DNA from: Belnapia rosea
Lineage (GTDB): Bacteria > Pseudomonadota > Alphaproteobacteria > Acetobacterales > Acetobacteraceae
Length of the DNA stretch: 64,000 nt
NCBI RefSeq assembly: GCF_900101615.1
Contig: NZ_FMZX01000006.1
Coordinates: forward strand, 62,001 to 126,000
Direction of reading: 5' to 3'
Below the pieces are notes generated by a model that saw only the letters and a program-made list of their open reading frames with translations, did no database searches and had not been told where the DNA came from. Positions 18,762-27,195 of this stretch are shown piece by piece. Both the position numbers and the translations under genes were made by a program. Numbering within the stretch: the stretch's first letter is position 1; each line of letters begins with the position of its first letter.

Positions 18762-21700
18762 CAGCTTGTCCTCATGCGCAGGCGGCGGATCGCGCGCCGC
18801 CGCAGCACCCAGTAGACCGGCGCGGCCAGCAGCAGCATGGCGATGGCGAGCAGGCCGAGCAGCGCCGCCGGACTGGTCGAGAGATAGATCTGCGGCCAGA
18901 GCCAGGGCGGCAGCACGCCATGGGTGTAGCGCCGGCCGAGGCTGTAGCCCTGCACCTTGCCGGCGGTCAGCAGCGCGAGGTCGCCCTGGACCCGCGGCAA
19001 TTGCTCGGGGTCCTGCAGGGCCGCCACCATGTCCTCGAGCGCGGCCGGCGTGGTGCCGGTGAGCGCCAGGACGGAGCGCCCCGCCCGCAGCGGGGATTCG
19101 AAGCCGAAGACGGCACCGAGCCCGTCGCCCGGCGCCGAGAGCTGGGCCGAGGCACGCTCCGCCGCCCCGCCCGGGCTGCCGCCGAAGATATGGCGGAAGC
19201 CGCCCAGCATGTCCGGCAGGGCCACGGTAAGGCGGTTGCCCTCGATATGCAGCGGCCCGTCCTGCAGCAGCTGCTGGAGCGCCGGCTGGCGCCCGAGCGC
19301 GCCGACGACGATCAGGTCCTTCTCCATCGCCTGGGCCAGCGCCTGGGGACGGACGATCTGCAGCCCGGTCGCCGGGTAGCCGACCAGTGCCGCGATCCGC
19401 CCGATCAGGCCGAGGAAGGCCGAGAGCTCCGCCGTGCTCGGCCGGTCCGGCAGCACCGCCGCCGTGGTCGAGAGATCGGCGAGCCGGGTGAAGGGGAAGC
19501 CGGAGCTGGCGAAATAGGCGAGGTTCGGCAGCCGCGTGAAGCGGTAGGCCGAGGAGAGGTCGATGGTGCTGTCGGGGTCGATGCCGGCACGGATATCGCC
19601 GGGGACGGCGACGCAATCGCCGCGCGACAGCGGCCGCATGTCGAAGCGCAGCTGCAGCTCGTTCTGGCCGAAGACGATCCAGGGCGGGATGCCGACCCGC
19701 GCCTCGGACCGCTCGCCCCCCTGGCCGAACAGGCGCGCGATGGCCGACAGCGGCCAGGCCGGCTCGGCGGCGCGCAGCGGGAAGCTCTTCAGGTAGAGGT
19801 CGTTGACCGTGGCATCGATGCGGGAGACGGCGACGTCCACGATCGGGCCGGGCGGCGCACGGAAGCGGATATCCGCCCGCAGCGGCTGGTTGCGCCAGGT
19901 GAAGAGGTCCGGCGCGGTGCGGAAGGGGATGGAGATGGCGCCGGGTGAATAGCCCGAGACCTGCAGCTCCGTCGGGTCCACCAGCTCGCCGAGCTTCACC
20001 GGGCGGTTGCTGCGGATCCAGCGCGGCGCGTCATAGGGCTGGCGCGCGGGCACATCGGGCAGCTGCACGATCGCCTGCTCGCCCGAGAGCGCCTCCCGCC
20101 CCACCGCGACCACCGAAGCGGCGGCCACGACTTCCGCCCCGGTCCGGCCGCCGAGCACCAGCAGCAGGCCGAAGGGGTCGTTGGGGTTGGGCATGAGCGT
20201 GACGGTCGGGCCGTCGAAGCGCGGCAGGGGCAGGCCCTGGATGACATCGCCGCTGGTCGCCACCACCACCGCATGGCCGCGCGGCGGCGGCGCCGGGGAG
20301 ACCGGGAATTTCGCGCCCCGGTAATCCGCCTGCACCGCGAACCAGGAGGAGGCGATGGCCGCCGCCCGCAGCGCGTCATTGCCCGCGCCATCGGCCAGCA
20401 CCACAGGCAGCACCAGCTGTTCGCGCAGCAGGCGGGGGTCGAAGAAGGGTTCGGGCAAGCGCGCCAGGTCGCGCGTCAGCGGCAGCTTCTCGAGGGTGAG
20501 GTTGAGGGTCGAGGTGTCGGAGACCACCGCCCAGAGAAGGCCGGAGAGCGGGTCGTTGCACTCCACCGCGTAGCGGCCGGAGAAGCGGAAATTCAGCCGG
20601 TTGTTGTCGGCGAAGAAAACCGGATTCACCGGGAATTCGAGTGGCCCGTAGGAAGGCCGGTTGCGGTCCGGCTGGATGGCGCCGACGAACTGCTCGTTCA
20701 GCGCGACGGAGATCTGGCTCAGCTCGGGGATCAGCGCGGGCGAGGTGGAGCCCTGCATCACCAGCCTCGCATCCGTCACCACCTCGTCGCCGCGGACGCC
20801 GAAGAGCACGCCCTGCAGGTCCGAGGTGCCGCGCAGCTGCATCGGCGCGCGGAGGCCGAGTTGGCGCAGCGTGTAGCTGATGCGGCGGGTGCCGAGCGTC
20901 GGGTCCGTGGCGCCGGGCGCGGCGAAGGCAGGCACTGCCTGGGCCGGGGCGAAGGCGGGCGGTGCGCCGAAGGCGGGACCGGGCTGCCCCGGGCTGCGCG
21001 GCTGCGCCGTGGCGGCGCCGGCCGCGCCGAGGCCGAGAGCGACGAGCAGCCAGGCCGCGGCCCGGCGTGGTGGCATCTGGCGAGCCGCAGCCCGGCCCGG
21101 TGCCGGCGGCCGTTGCGGCTCGGCGATGGCAGGGGCGAGGCGCACCACCTGTGCGGCAGGGCGCCGGCGCAGCGAGAATTGCGAGCCGCCGCGCACCAGG
21201 CCGGTGATGCTGACCAGCACCTCGCGCAGCGAGCGCAGCGGGCGGTCGATGCGGGTGTCGTCCCAGCCGACCCAGGCATCGGCGCGGCCGAGCACGGCGC
21301 GCACGATCTGCCCCTCGTCGCGCAGGTCCTGCGGGACGAAGCGCACCTGCAGCCGACCCGCGGACCAGCGCAGCACCTCGGCCGGCAAGGGGATGACCTC
21401 ACCGCCGCAATTGAGCTCGAGTGTCACGACGGCATCGTCCAGCATCCCCTCGGGCCGGTCGGCATAGATGGCCGCGCCGCCGAGCGAGAGGTCACGCGTG
21501 TCGCCCTCCACGCTCCGGCCGTCGGGCAGCAGGATCGTGGCCGCGATGTCGGCGCTGATGCGCGCCCGCTCGCGCATCTGCCGCCGCTCCCGGCCCACCG
21601 CGAGGCCGGTCATCACCGTGATGAAGCAGAGCGAGGCCCAGACGATGTTCAGCGTATAGGCCTGGAATTCGAGGCTCTGTCGCGGATTGGTCAGCAGCCC

Positions 21701-23272
21701 GTAGACGCCGAACGCCAGGCCGGTGGCGAGGAAGCAGGCCAGCACCATGTTCGGCCCGACGGCGCGCAGGTCGAAATAGCCGTCGGCCAGCGTGCCGCCC
21801 TTGTCCGTCACGTTGAACTTCCCGCGCCGCGGATCGAGCAGCGTCGCCAGGGTGACGGGCAGCAGATAGACCGAGAGCACCGCCTCGTAGATCTCCGACC
21901 AGAAGGAGTGCCGGACGCGGCCCTGGATGCGGCTCGCCGTCACGATGGAGTGGATGATGTGCGGCCCGGCATAGGCGACGATCGCCAGCGGCGAGGCGGC
22001 GATGATGGTCTGCCCGCCGAGCAGGTAGGCCAGCGGCGCGGTGAGGAAGACGAAGCGCGGCAACGGGAAGAGGAAGTGGAACATCGCCATGAAGTAGCAA
22101 AGCCGTTCCGACCACCCGAGGCCGCTCGCCGTCAGCGGGTTCTCGAGGCGGAGGATCTGGATCATCCCCCGCCCCCAGCGCATGCGCTGGCCGATATGCA
22201 GCATCAGCCGCTCGGTCGCGAGGCCGGCGGCCAGGGGCACGCGCAGATAGGCGGTGCGCCAGCCGCGGCGCTGCATGCGCAGCGAGGCGTGGCAGTCCTC
22301 CGTCACCGTCTCGGTCGGGACGCCGCCGATCTCCTCCAGCGCCTCGCGCCGGATCACGGCGCAGGAGCCGCAGAAGAAGGTGCCGCCCCAGAAGTCGTTG
22401 CCCTGCTGGATGAGGCCGTAGAAGAGCAGGTTCTCGTTCGGCACATGCGAGCCGGTGACGAGGTTCCGCTCGAAGGGGTCCGGCGAATAGAAGTGGTGCG
22501 GCGTCTGCACCATGCAGAGGTCCCGGTCGCGCAGCAGCCAGCCGAGCGTCAGCTGCAGGAAGGCGCGCGTCGGCACGTGGTCGCAGTCGAAGATGGTGAT
22601 GTACTCGCCATCGGTGACGCCCATCGCGTGGTTGATGTTGCCTGCCTTGGCGCCCTCGTTGTCGGCGCGGGTGATGTAATTGGCCCCGACCTCGGCGGCG
22701 AAGCGGCGGAACTCGTCGCGCCGCCCGTCATCCAGCACATGCACACGCAGCTTCTCGGGCGGCCAGTCCAGCGCCAGGGCGGCGAAGATGGTCGGCTTCA
22801 CCACCTCCAGCGACTCGTTGTAGGTCGGGATGAAGACATCGACGACGGGCCAGAGCGCGACATCCTCCGGCAGCGGCACCGGCTTCCGGTCGAGCGGCCA
22901 GAGCGTCTGGAAGTAGGAGAGGATCAGCGCGGCCACGGCATAGATCTCGGCCAGTATCAGCCCGGTGCCGAGGAAGGTCTGCCAGAAGCTGGTGTAGTCG
23001 AGCGTGTCGCTCAGCCGCCAGAAGATGTAGCGCAGCGAGACGATGGCGGAGAGCGCCGAGAGGGCCAGCGTCACCGTCCGCCCGCGGAAGACATTGGCGA
23101 CGAGAAAGAGCACGAGGCCGCCGATCGCCAGATAGGCCTGGTCCTCCGGCTCGAGCGGCGAGACGATCACCGTCACCGCCGCCAGGAGGCCGAGCAGCGT
23201 GGCCAGCCATCCGCCGATGCGGCTGCGCATGAAGGGCAGCCGGGCCAGGCCCTCCTGGCGCGCCCCGCTCAT
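18761..23272 (-). CDS. bcsAB: Fused cellulose synthase catalytic and regulatory subunits BcsA-BcsB
   Basis: A 1503-aa fusion. The BcsA half has N-terminal membrane helices, a GT2 domain with DDG near 181, DCD (229-231), TED (324-326) and QRMRW (362-366), then further helices and a PilZ domain whose c-di-GMP motifs are R567-xxx-R571 and D594-L-S-L-G-G599. A Pro-rich linker and a hydrophobic segment near 739-757 lead into the periplasmic BcsB half, which ends in a C-terminal anchor helix. It polymerises UDP-glucose when c-di-GMP binds. The AB fusion is characteristic of Acetobacteraceae. ATGA overlap with bcsQ upstream. Confidence 0.97.
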   Translation of the reverse strand: MSGARQEGLARLPFMRSRIGGWLATLLGLLAAVTVIVSPLEPEDQAYLAIGGLVLFLVANVFRGRTVTLALSALSAIVSLRYIFWRLSDTLDYTSFWQTFLGTGLILAEIYAVAALILSYFQTLWPLDRKPVPLPEDVALWPVVDVFIPTYNESLEVVKPTIFAALALDWPPEKLRVHVLDDGRRDEFRRFAAEVGANYITRADNEGAKAGNINHAMGVTDGEYITIFDCDHVPTRAFLQLTLGWLLRDRDLCMVQTPHHFYSPDPFERNLVTGSHVPNENLLFYGLIQQGNDFWGGTFFCGSCAVIRREALEEIGGVPTETVTEDCHASLRMQRRGWRTAYLRVPLAAGLATERLMLHIGQRMRWGRGMIQILRLENPLTASGLGWSERLCYFMAMFHFLFPLPRFVFLTAPLAYLLGGQTIIAASPLAIVAYAGPHIIHSIVTASRIQGRVRHSFWSEIYEAVLSVYLLPVTLATLLDPRRGKFNVTDKGGTLADGYFDLRAVGPNMVLACFLATGLAFGVYGLLTNPRQSLEFQAYTLNIVWASLCFITVMTGLAVGRERRQMRERARISADIAATILLPDGRSVEGDTRDLSLGGAAIYADRPEGMLDDAVVTLELNCGGEVIPLPAEVLRWSAGRLQVRFVPQDLRDEGQIVRAVLGRADAWVGWDDTRIDRPLRSLREVLVSITGLVRGGSQFSLRRRPAAQVVRLAPAIAEPQRPPAPGRAAARQMPPRRAAAWLLVALGLGAAGAATAQPRSPGQPGPAFGAPPAFAPAQAVPAFAAPGATDPTLGTRRISYTLRQLGLRAPMQLRGTSDLQGVLFGVRGDEVVTDARLVMQGSTSPALIPELSQISVALNEQFVGAIQPDRNRPSYGPLEFPVNPVFFADNNRLNFRFSGRYAVECNDPLSGLLWAVVSDTSTLNLTLEKLPLTRDLARLPEPFFDPRLLREQLVLPVVLADGAGNDALRAAAIASSWFAVQADYRGAKFPVSPAPPPRGHAVVVATSGDVIQGLPLPRFDGPTVTLMPNPNDPFGLLLVLGGRTGAEVVAAASVVAVGREALSGEQAIVQLPDVPARQPYDAPRWIRSNRPVKLGELVDPTELQVSGYSPGAISIPFRTAPDLFTWRNQPLRADIRFRAPPGPIVDVAVSRIDATVNDLYLKSFPLRAAEPAWPLSAIARLFGQGGERSEARVGIPPWIVFGQNELQLRFDMRPLSRGDCVAVPGDIRAGIDPDSTIDLSSAYRFTRLPNLAYFASSGFPFTRLADLSTTAAVLPDRPSTAELSAFLGLIGRIAALVGYPATGLQIVRPQALAQAMEKDLIVVGALGRQPALQQLLQDGPLHIEGNRLTVALPDMLGGFRHIFGGSPGGAAERASAQLSAPGDGLGAVFGFESPLRAGRSVLALTGTTPAALEDMVAALQDPEQLPRVQGDLALLTAGKVQGYSLGRRYTHGVLPPWLWPQIYLSTSPAALLGLLAIAMLLLAAPVYWVLRRRAIRRLRMRTS

Positions 23273-24054
23273 GGCACCGCCGCCTCTGCCGGGGCCGGCA
23301 GCAGCGCCGCGATCCCCTGCGCGATCTCCTCGATATCGAGCGCGGCAGCACTTTCCGGCGCCAGCTCGTGCAGCAGGTGCTGCGCCGCCAGCGCCTCCGC
23401 CACCGCCTCGTCCCGGCAGACGGCGCCGAGCAGGCGCGGGCCGAGATGCCGCGCCAGCGCCTCCGCCACGGCGCGGGAGAGGCGGGACTGCGGGTCCACC
23501 TGGTTCAGCACCACCCGCACCCGGCCAGTATGGAGCGCGGCCATGGTGCCGGTGCCGAGGAAACGGCCGCTATCGATCTCGGGTACCAGGGCGGCGCTGG
23601 TCGCATCGGCCAGCAGCACGGCCACCACGAGGTCGGCGATCGGCGCCAGCAGGTGCAGCGGGTGAGAGGGTCCCGGTGGCAGATCGGCGACCACCACCAG
23701 CGCCGGATCGGCCAGCATGGCGCGGAGCGGCGCGAGCAGCAGCTCCGGCTCCCGCTCGAGGGCGGCGTTGAGGCGCAGCGCAGCGTGGATGTCGTTCGTC
23801 CCGTGAGGCAGCAGCCCGACGCCGCAGGCGGTGTGCCGCACCAATTCCTGCCAGTCCGGCCGCTGCGGCAATTCCGTCACGAAGCCCGCGCCATCGCGCA
23901 CCGGCAGGCCGAAATGCAGGCGGAGCGCATTCTGGGGATCGAAGTCGATCGCCAGCACGCACCGCCCGGCCCGGTGGAGCGCCTCGGCAAGGTTGGCTGC
24001 GAGCGTGGTCTTGCCGACGCCTCCCTTCGGCGCGGCGACGCAGATCAGAGGCAT
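23269..24054 (-). CDS. bcsQ: BcsQ-like MinD/ParA-family ATPase
   Basis: A 261-aa deviant-Walker ATPase with PKGGVGKTTLAANLAEAL at the N-terminus, AIDFDPQNAL as switch I region and VADLPPGPSHPL as Walker B. In enterobacteria BcsQ positions the cellulose machinery at the pole; the same role is inferred here from sequence class and location directly before bcsAB, which it overlaps by four bases. ATG 24054 starts the Walker segment after three residues; the upstream in-frame extension looks non-coding. Confidence 0.88.
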   Translation of the reverse strand: MPLICVAAPKGGVGKTTLAANLAEALHRAGRCVLAIDFDPQNALRLHFGLPVRDGAGFVTELPQRPDWQELVRHTACGVGLLPHGTNDIHAALRLNAALEREPELLLAPLRAMLADPALVVVADLPPGPSHPLHLLAPIADLVVAVLLADATSAALVPEIDSGRFLGTGTMAALHTGRVRVVLNQVDPQSRLSRAVAEALARHLGPRLLGAVCRDEAVAEALAAQHLLHELAPESAAALDIEEIAQGIAALLPAPAEAAVP

Positions 24055-24070
24055 GGGAGTTTCCCCGGGG

Positions 24071-24820
24071 CTATTGCGGGCCCGCCCGCCCGCCCGCAAT
24101 GCGGAAGGCGGCGAAGGGCGATTTGCCGGACGGGGAGCCAGTAGCGACCAGCCGCATCACCTCGGATAGCGGCAGTGTCACCTGCGCGGCCGGCAACAGG
24201 CCCGAATCCGGGAGGGGGCTTGGCCATGGCGCTTGCGGCACACCCTGGGCGGCGGCGCCAAGCAGGGCCGCCAGCGTCCCGCCCGTGGCCTGGGGCGGGG
24301 CGCCTGGCGGGAAGGCAGGCACGGGCAGGACAGCCGGGGGGGCGAGAGCCTGCAGGAGATGCTGGTGTGCCTCCGCCGATCCGGCTGGCAGGCGGGGCGG
24401 CACCGGTTGGGGCGTGGAGGCCACCGGCCGCGGCGCCGCCTCGGCGATGGATGGGTCGGGCTGCGGGGGCGCGGGGCGTGGCGCCGCCTCCGCCTGCCTC
24501 GGCGCGGGGGCGGGGGCGGGCACGGGGTAGCTCAGATCGACCGGGCCGGGGGATGGGCGGCTGGCATAATCGGCGGGCAACGGGATGAAGCTTGCCGGCG
24601 GGCCACCCGCCAAGGGCGCCGAGGGTTCGGCCGGCATTGGGACGGATCGTGCCTCGGTCGCGGCAGCCTCTATCGCGGCGCCGAGCAGCGGGAATGAATT
24701 TGAGACATCCGCTTGCGGGTGAGCGGTGCCGCGCACCGGCTCATTACCGAAGCTCCTATAGCGAATTCCGGGCGACTTCAGGGCTGCCGCCACGCGCACC
24801 ACATCGGAATCCTGCCCCAT
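24071..24820 (-). CDS. BcsP-like proline-rich cellulose biosynthesis protein (N-terminal BcsR-like segment)
   Basis: A 249-aa protein with no membrane segment. The first 60 residues contain DSDVVRVAAALKSPGIRY and a later FPLLGAAIEAA, which resembles the short BcsR domain pattern (acidic start, PxIxY, then a PLL helix). Residues about 65-190 are a low-complexity Pro/Ala linker, and the C-terminus PLSEVMRLVATG is an amphipathic helix. Position immediately before bcsQ matches the bcsP/bcsR slot in other operons. Start uncertain: ATG 24820 preferred, GTG 24838 possible. The name rests on weak similarity plus context. Confidence 0.6.
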   Translation of the reverse strand: MGQDSDVVRVAAALKSPGIRYRSFGNEPVRGTAHPQADVSNSFPLLGAAIEAAATEARSVPMPAEPSAPLAGGPPASFIPLPADYASRPSPGPVDLSYPVPAPAPAPRQAEAAPRPAPPQPDPSIAEAAPRPVASTPQPVPPRLPAGSAEAHQHLLQALAPPAVLPVPAFPPGAPPQATGGTLAALLGAAAQGVPQAPWPSPLPDSGLLPAAQVTLPLSEVMRLVATGSPSGKSPFAAFRIAGGRAGPQ

Positions 24821-24838
24821 CACAAACCGGTTCCCCAC

Positions 24839-24922
24839 ATTGAGAACAAGATGCCGTGAAGTGACGCAAAACGGAACAGGTTTTTATACGGTTCGTCAGG
24901 ATTGATGCAGAATTACCCCGGC
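24839..24922 (-). promoter_or_regulatory. AT-richer gap inside the bcs operon, possible internal promoter
   Basis: The 84 bases between bcsZ and the bcsP-like gene are clearly less GC-rich than the surroundings. Read on the minus strand they contain TATAAA preceded 18 bases earlier by TTCTGC, a weak sigma70-like pair. This is the only sizeable gap in the operon, so a second promoter for bcsP-Q-AB-C-D is possible. Evidence is by eye only. Confidence 0.3.
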
Positions 24923-25990
24923 TTAGCGCCAGGCGGCCCGCACCAGGAGGCTGAGCGCCGCCGAGTAATAATCCGGTGATTGCGCCACCGAGGGCAGCAG
25001 GGGATGGGAAATTGGTGAGGCGATCCGCTGCCCGGCCACGAGGCGGGCAATGGCCATCACGCCCGGCGAGGCCGGGTAGCTTGCCAGGCTGTCATTGGTG
25101 AGATCCGTCCAGGCCGGCACGTACAGATGCGCGGGATCGGTCCAGAAATTGCGGACACGCGCCAGGGCCGGCTCGCCATGCAGGCCTGCCCAGGCGAGGT
25201 AGAGCGGCACCCGCACGGCATCGAAGGAGAAGCGAGGCGGCCAATTGCTGGAGAGGCTCAGCCCGCCATCGGCCTTCCTCAGCACCAGCCAGTCCGGCGG
25301 CAGCCCCCAGCGCCCGAAGCGGCAGGCCCTGAGGAGCATGAGCCCATCCGCCGCCACGCGTACCCAGGCCGGGTCCGGCACGGCCCGGGCCAGGGATGCG
25401 AATGCGGGAAAGACGTAATAGGAGGGGTTGATAACGGTGCTGTCGGCCTGTTCGAAACCCCGTGCGCCGGGCAGCAGCACGCTGAAGGGCCCGGCCCGGC
25501 GAACCAGGAGGCGCAGGATGTCCCGCGTGATGGCAGTGCCGAGCGCGGTATAGTCCGGCACGCCCCAGCGCTCGCCGGCGTCCAGCAGCGCCCAGGCGAT
25601 GCAGATGTCGCCATCCGTCGCGTTGTTCGGGTCATCCACGGGCAAGGCCGCGTCAGGCCGGTAGCGCCAGGCATGCAGGTTGTCACCCGGGCGGCGCAGT
25701 ACGCGCCGTGTCCAGGCCAGGATGCGCTCGAAGGCGGGGCGGTCCTCGGCCTGCAGCGCGAAGAGCAGCGCCCAGCCCTGCCCTTCGGAATGGGAGACGC
25801 CGCCATTGCCGCTATCGGCCACCCGGCCTTCCGGCATCAGGAAGCGGTCCTGGAAGGCCTGCCATTCGGCACGATAGGCCAGGCCAGGATCCGAGGCCCA
25901 GGCCGGGCGCGTGGCGGCAAGGGCCACCAGGCCGGCCAGCGCCTTGCGGCGCGGGAGGCTGGCTCGCAACAGGGAGGGCAGGGTCGTCAT
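24923..25990 (-). CDS. bcsZ: Periplasmic endo-1,4-beta-glucanase, glycoside hydrolase family 8
   Basis: A 355-aa GH8 cellulase. A signal peptide with RRKALAGLVALAATRPAWA precedes the mature enzyme. SHSEGQGWA carries the likely proton donor E69, and NNATDGDICIAWALL (D126, D128) is the conserved substrate-binding stretch. BcsZ trims nascent glucan in the periplasm and is needed for normal fibre assembly. ATG 25990 is preferred over a GTG at 25996. It is the first gene of the bcs operon, whereas in Komagataeibacter the equivalent cmcAx is also upstream of bcsAB; here it is joined to bcsP/Q-like genes instead of ccpAx. Confidence 0.93.
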   Translation of the reverse strand: MTTLPSLLRASLPRRKALAGLVALAATRPAWASDPGLAYRAEWQAFQDRFLMPEGRVADSGNGGVSHSEGQGWALLFALQAEDRPAFERILAWTRRVLRRPGDNLHAWRYRPDAALPVDDPNNATDGDICIAWALLDAGERWGVPDYTALGTAITRDILRLLVRRAGPFSVLLPGARGFEQADSTVINPSYYVFPAFASLARAVPDPAWVRVAADGLMLLRACRFGRWGLPPDWLVLRKADGGLSLSSNWPPRFSFDAVRVPLYLAWAGLHGEPALARVRNFWTDPAHLYVPAWTDLTNDSLASYPASPGVMAIARLVAGQRIASPISHPLLPSVAQSPDYYSAALSLLVRAAWR

Positions 25991-26025
25991 CGGCACCGGC
26001 CCGCTCTCGGTCAGGGGTTACACAG

Positions 26026-26044
26026 GCCACGACACTATCGTGGC
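26026..26044. promoter_or_regulatory. Inverted repeat upstream of bcsZ, candidate operator
   Basis: Perfect 7-base arms GCCACGA and TCGTGGC flank CACTA, centred about 45 bases before the bcsZ start in the 186-base divergent region shared with an FAH-family gene. No T-tract follows, so a regulator site is more likely than a terminator. The regulator is not identifiable. Confidence 0.4.
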
Positions 26045-26088
26045 GCCCACAGCCTGCCAACTTCAGGTTGCTGAAATCTCTGCGAATG

Positions 26089-26101
26089 CACAATTTTTGT
26101 G
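26089..26101. promoter_or_regulatory. AT-rich inverted repeat in bcsZ/FAH divergent region
   Basis: CACAA and TTGTG arms around TTT form a small palindrome in the only AT-rich patch of this divergent promoter region. It lies 76 bases before the FAH start and 99 before bcsZ, a plausible operator or promoter element for either direction. Confidence 0.3.
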
Positions 26102-26176
26102 GCATGGCAGGGGCTTGCCACGGCACCGGTCTCGCGGTCCCCTGCCGGTGCGCCAATGATGCGGGGGAATCGCTCC

Positions 26177-27064
26177 ATGACCAGGCTTGCCACCTTCTCC
26201 GATGCCAAGGGTCCGCGCCTCGGCGCCGTGCTGGAGGATGGCCGCATCCTCGACCTGGCCGCGACCGGCGGCCTGCCGGCCGACATGCTGTCGCTCATCG
26301 ATGCCGGCCCCGGCGCGCTCGCCGCCGCACGGGCCCTCGCCGCCGCCCCGCCCGCGGCCGGGGTGCTGCCCGCCGGCAGCTATACCCTGCTCGCGCCGGT
26401 CCCCCGGCCGCGCCGCAATGTCTTCTGCGTCGGCCGCAACTACATGGACCATGTGGCCGAGGGCGACCGCACCCGCGGCATCACCCAGTCCGAGCTGCCG
26501 AAATTCCCGCAATTCTTCACCAAGGCGCCGGAGACGGTGATCGCGCCCGAGGCACCGATCCCGCCCCATACCGGCGTCACCGAATGGCTGGACTATGAGG
26601 TGGAACTCGCCTGCGTCATCGGCCGCGAGGGCACCAATATCAGCCGGGAGGATGCGCTCTCCCATGTCTTCGGCTGGACGATCGGCAATGACGTGACGGG
26701 GCGCGAATTGCAGCGCCGCTACGGCCAGTGGTTCAAGGGCAAGTCGCTCGACCGCTCCTGCCCGCTCGGGCCCTGGATCGTCCCGGCCGACGAGCTGGAT
26801 GCGCTGAACACCGGCATCCGCTGCTTCGTCAACGGCGAGAAGCGGCAGGACAGCCATACCTCCAAGATGATCTTCGATGTGCGCGAGATCATCCACCAGC
26901 TCTCGCTCGGCTTCACCCTGCGCCCGGGCGACGTGATCATCACCGGCACGCCGGAGGGTGTCGGCTATGCCATGCAGCCGCCGCGCACGCTGAAGCCGGG
27001 TGACGTGATCCGCTGCGAGATCGACGGCATCGGCACGCTCACCAACACCGTCGCGGAGAGCTGA
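26177..27064 (+). CDS. Fumarylacetoacetate hydrolase family protein
   Basis: A 295-aa FAH-fold protein, longer than the one at 7.2 kb and of the 2-keto-hydratase/acylpyruvase type. It shows the N-terminal domain, then FCVGRNYMDHVAEGD, LDYEVELACVIGREG (metal-ligand Glu residues), GWTIGNDVTGRELQRR and KGKSLDRSCPLGPWIV with the catalytic Lys/Asp. ATG 26177 follows GCGGGGGAAT; longer in-frame starts are unlikely. Divergent from the cellulose operon and followed by a nitronate monooxygenase. Confidence 0.88.
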   Translation: MTRLATFSDAKGPRLGAVLEDGRILDLAATGGLPADMLSLIDAGPGALAAARALAAAPPAAGVLPAGSYTLLAPVPRPRRNVFCVGRNYMDHVAEGDRTRGITQSELPKFPQFFTKAPETVIAPEAPIPPHTGVTEWLDYEVELACVIGREGTNISREDALSHVFGWTIGNDVTGRELQRRYGQWFKGKSLDRSCPLGPWIVPADELDALNTGIRCFVNGEKRQDSHTSKMIFDVREIIHQLSLGFTLRPGDVIITGTPEGVGYAMQPPRTLKPGDVIRCEIDGIGTLTNTVAES

Positions 27065-27066
27065 CC

Positions 27067-27195
27067 ATGCAGGCGTCGTTCGGGCGCCCGCCGTGCCGGG
27101 CCTTGGTCAAGGCCTCGATGATGGTCGGCTCCACCCTGGCGGTGCCGGGAACGGCGGAGCCTTGCGGGCGGATAGTCCCGGGCGGCGCCCCATGA
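27067..27195 (+). CDS. Possible 42-aa small ORF between FAH and nitronate monooxygenase genes
   Basis: Begins two bases after the FAH stop and ends with a TGA that overlaps the next gene's ATG (ATGA), so it tiles the 127-base gap exactly. The product starts MQASFGRPPCRALVKAS and has no recognisable domain, signal or helix. No ribosome site is evident. It could be a coupled leader peptide or simply chance in GC-rich sequence. Confidence 0.25.
   Translation: MQASFGRPPCRALVKASMMVGSTLAVPGTAEPCGRIVPGGAP

Noticed and set aside
15468-18815. A 1115-codon plus-strand frame opposite bcsC
   Set aside because: Same reason: complement of TPR-rich coding sequence, no signal or domain of its own.
20273-23665. 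A 1130-codon open frame on the plus strand opposite bcsAB
   Set aside because: Antisense to well-defined BcsA/BcsB motifs, with shadow-type composition and no recognisable domain.
27039-27190. Minus-strand reading containing TIIEALTKARHGGRP that looked like the end of a lost gene
   Set aside because: I could not match it to any family and the rest of that frame is antisense to the nitronate monooxygenase; too short to support a pseudogene.
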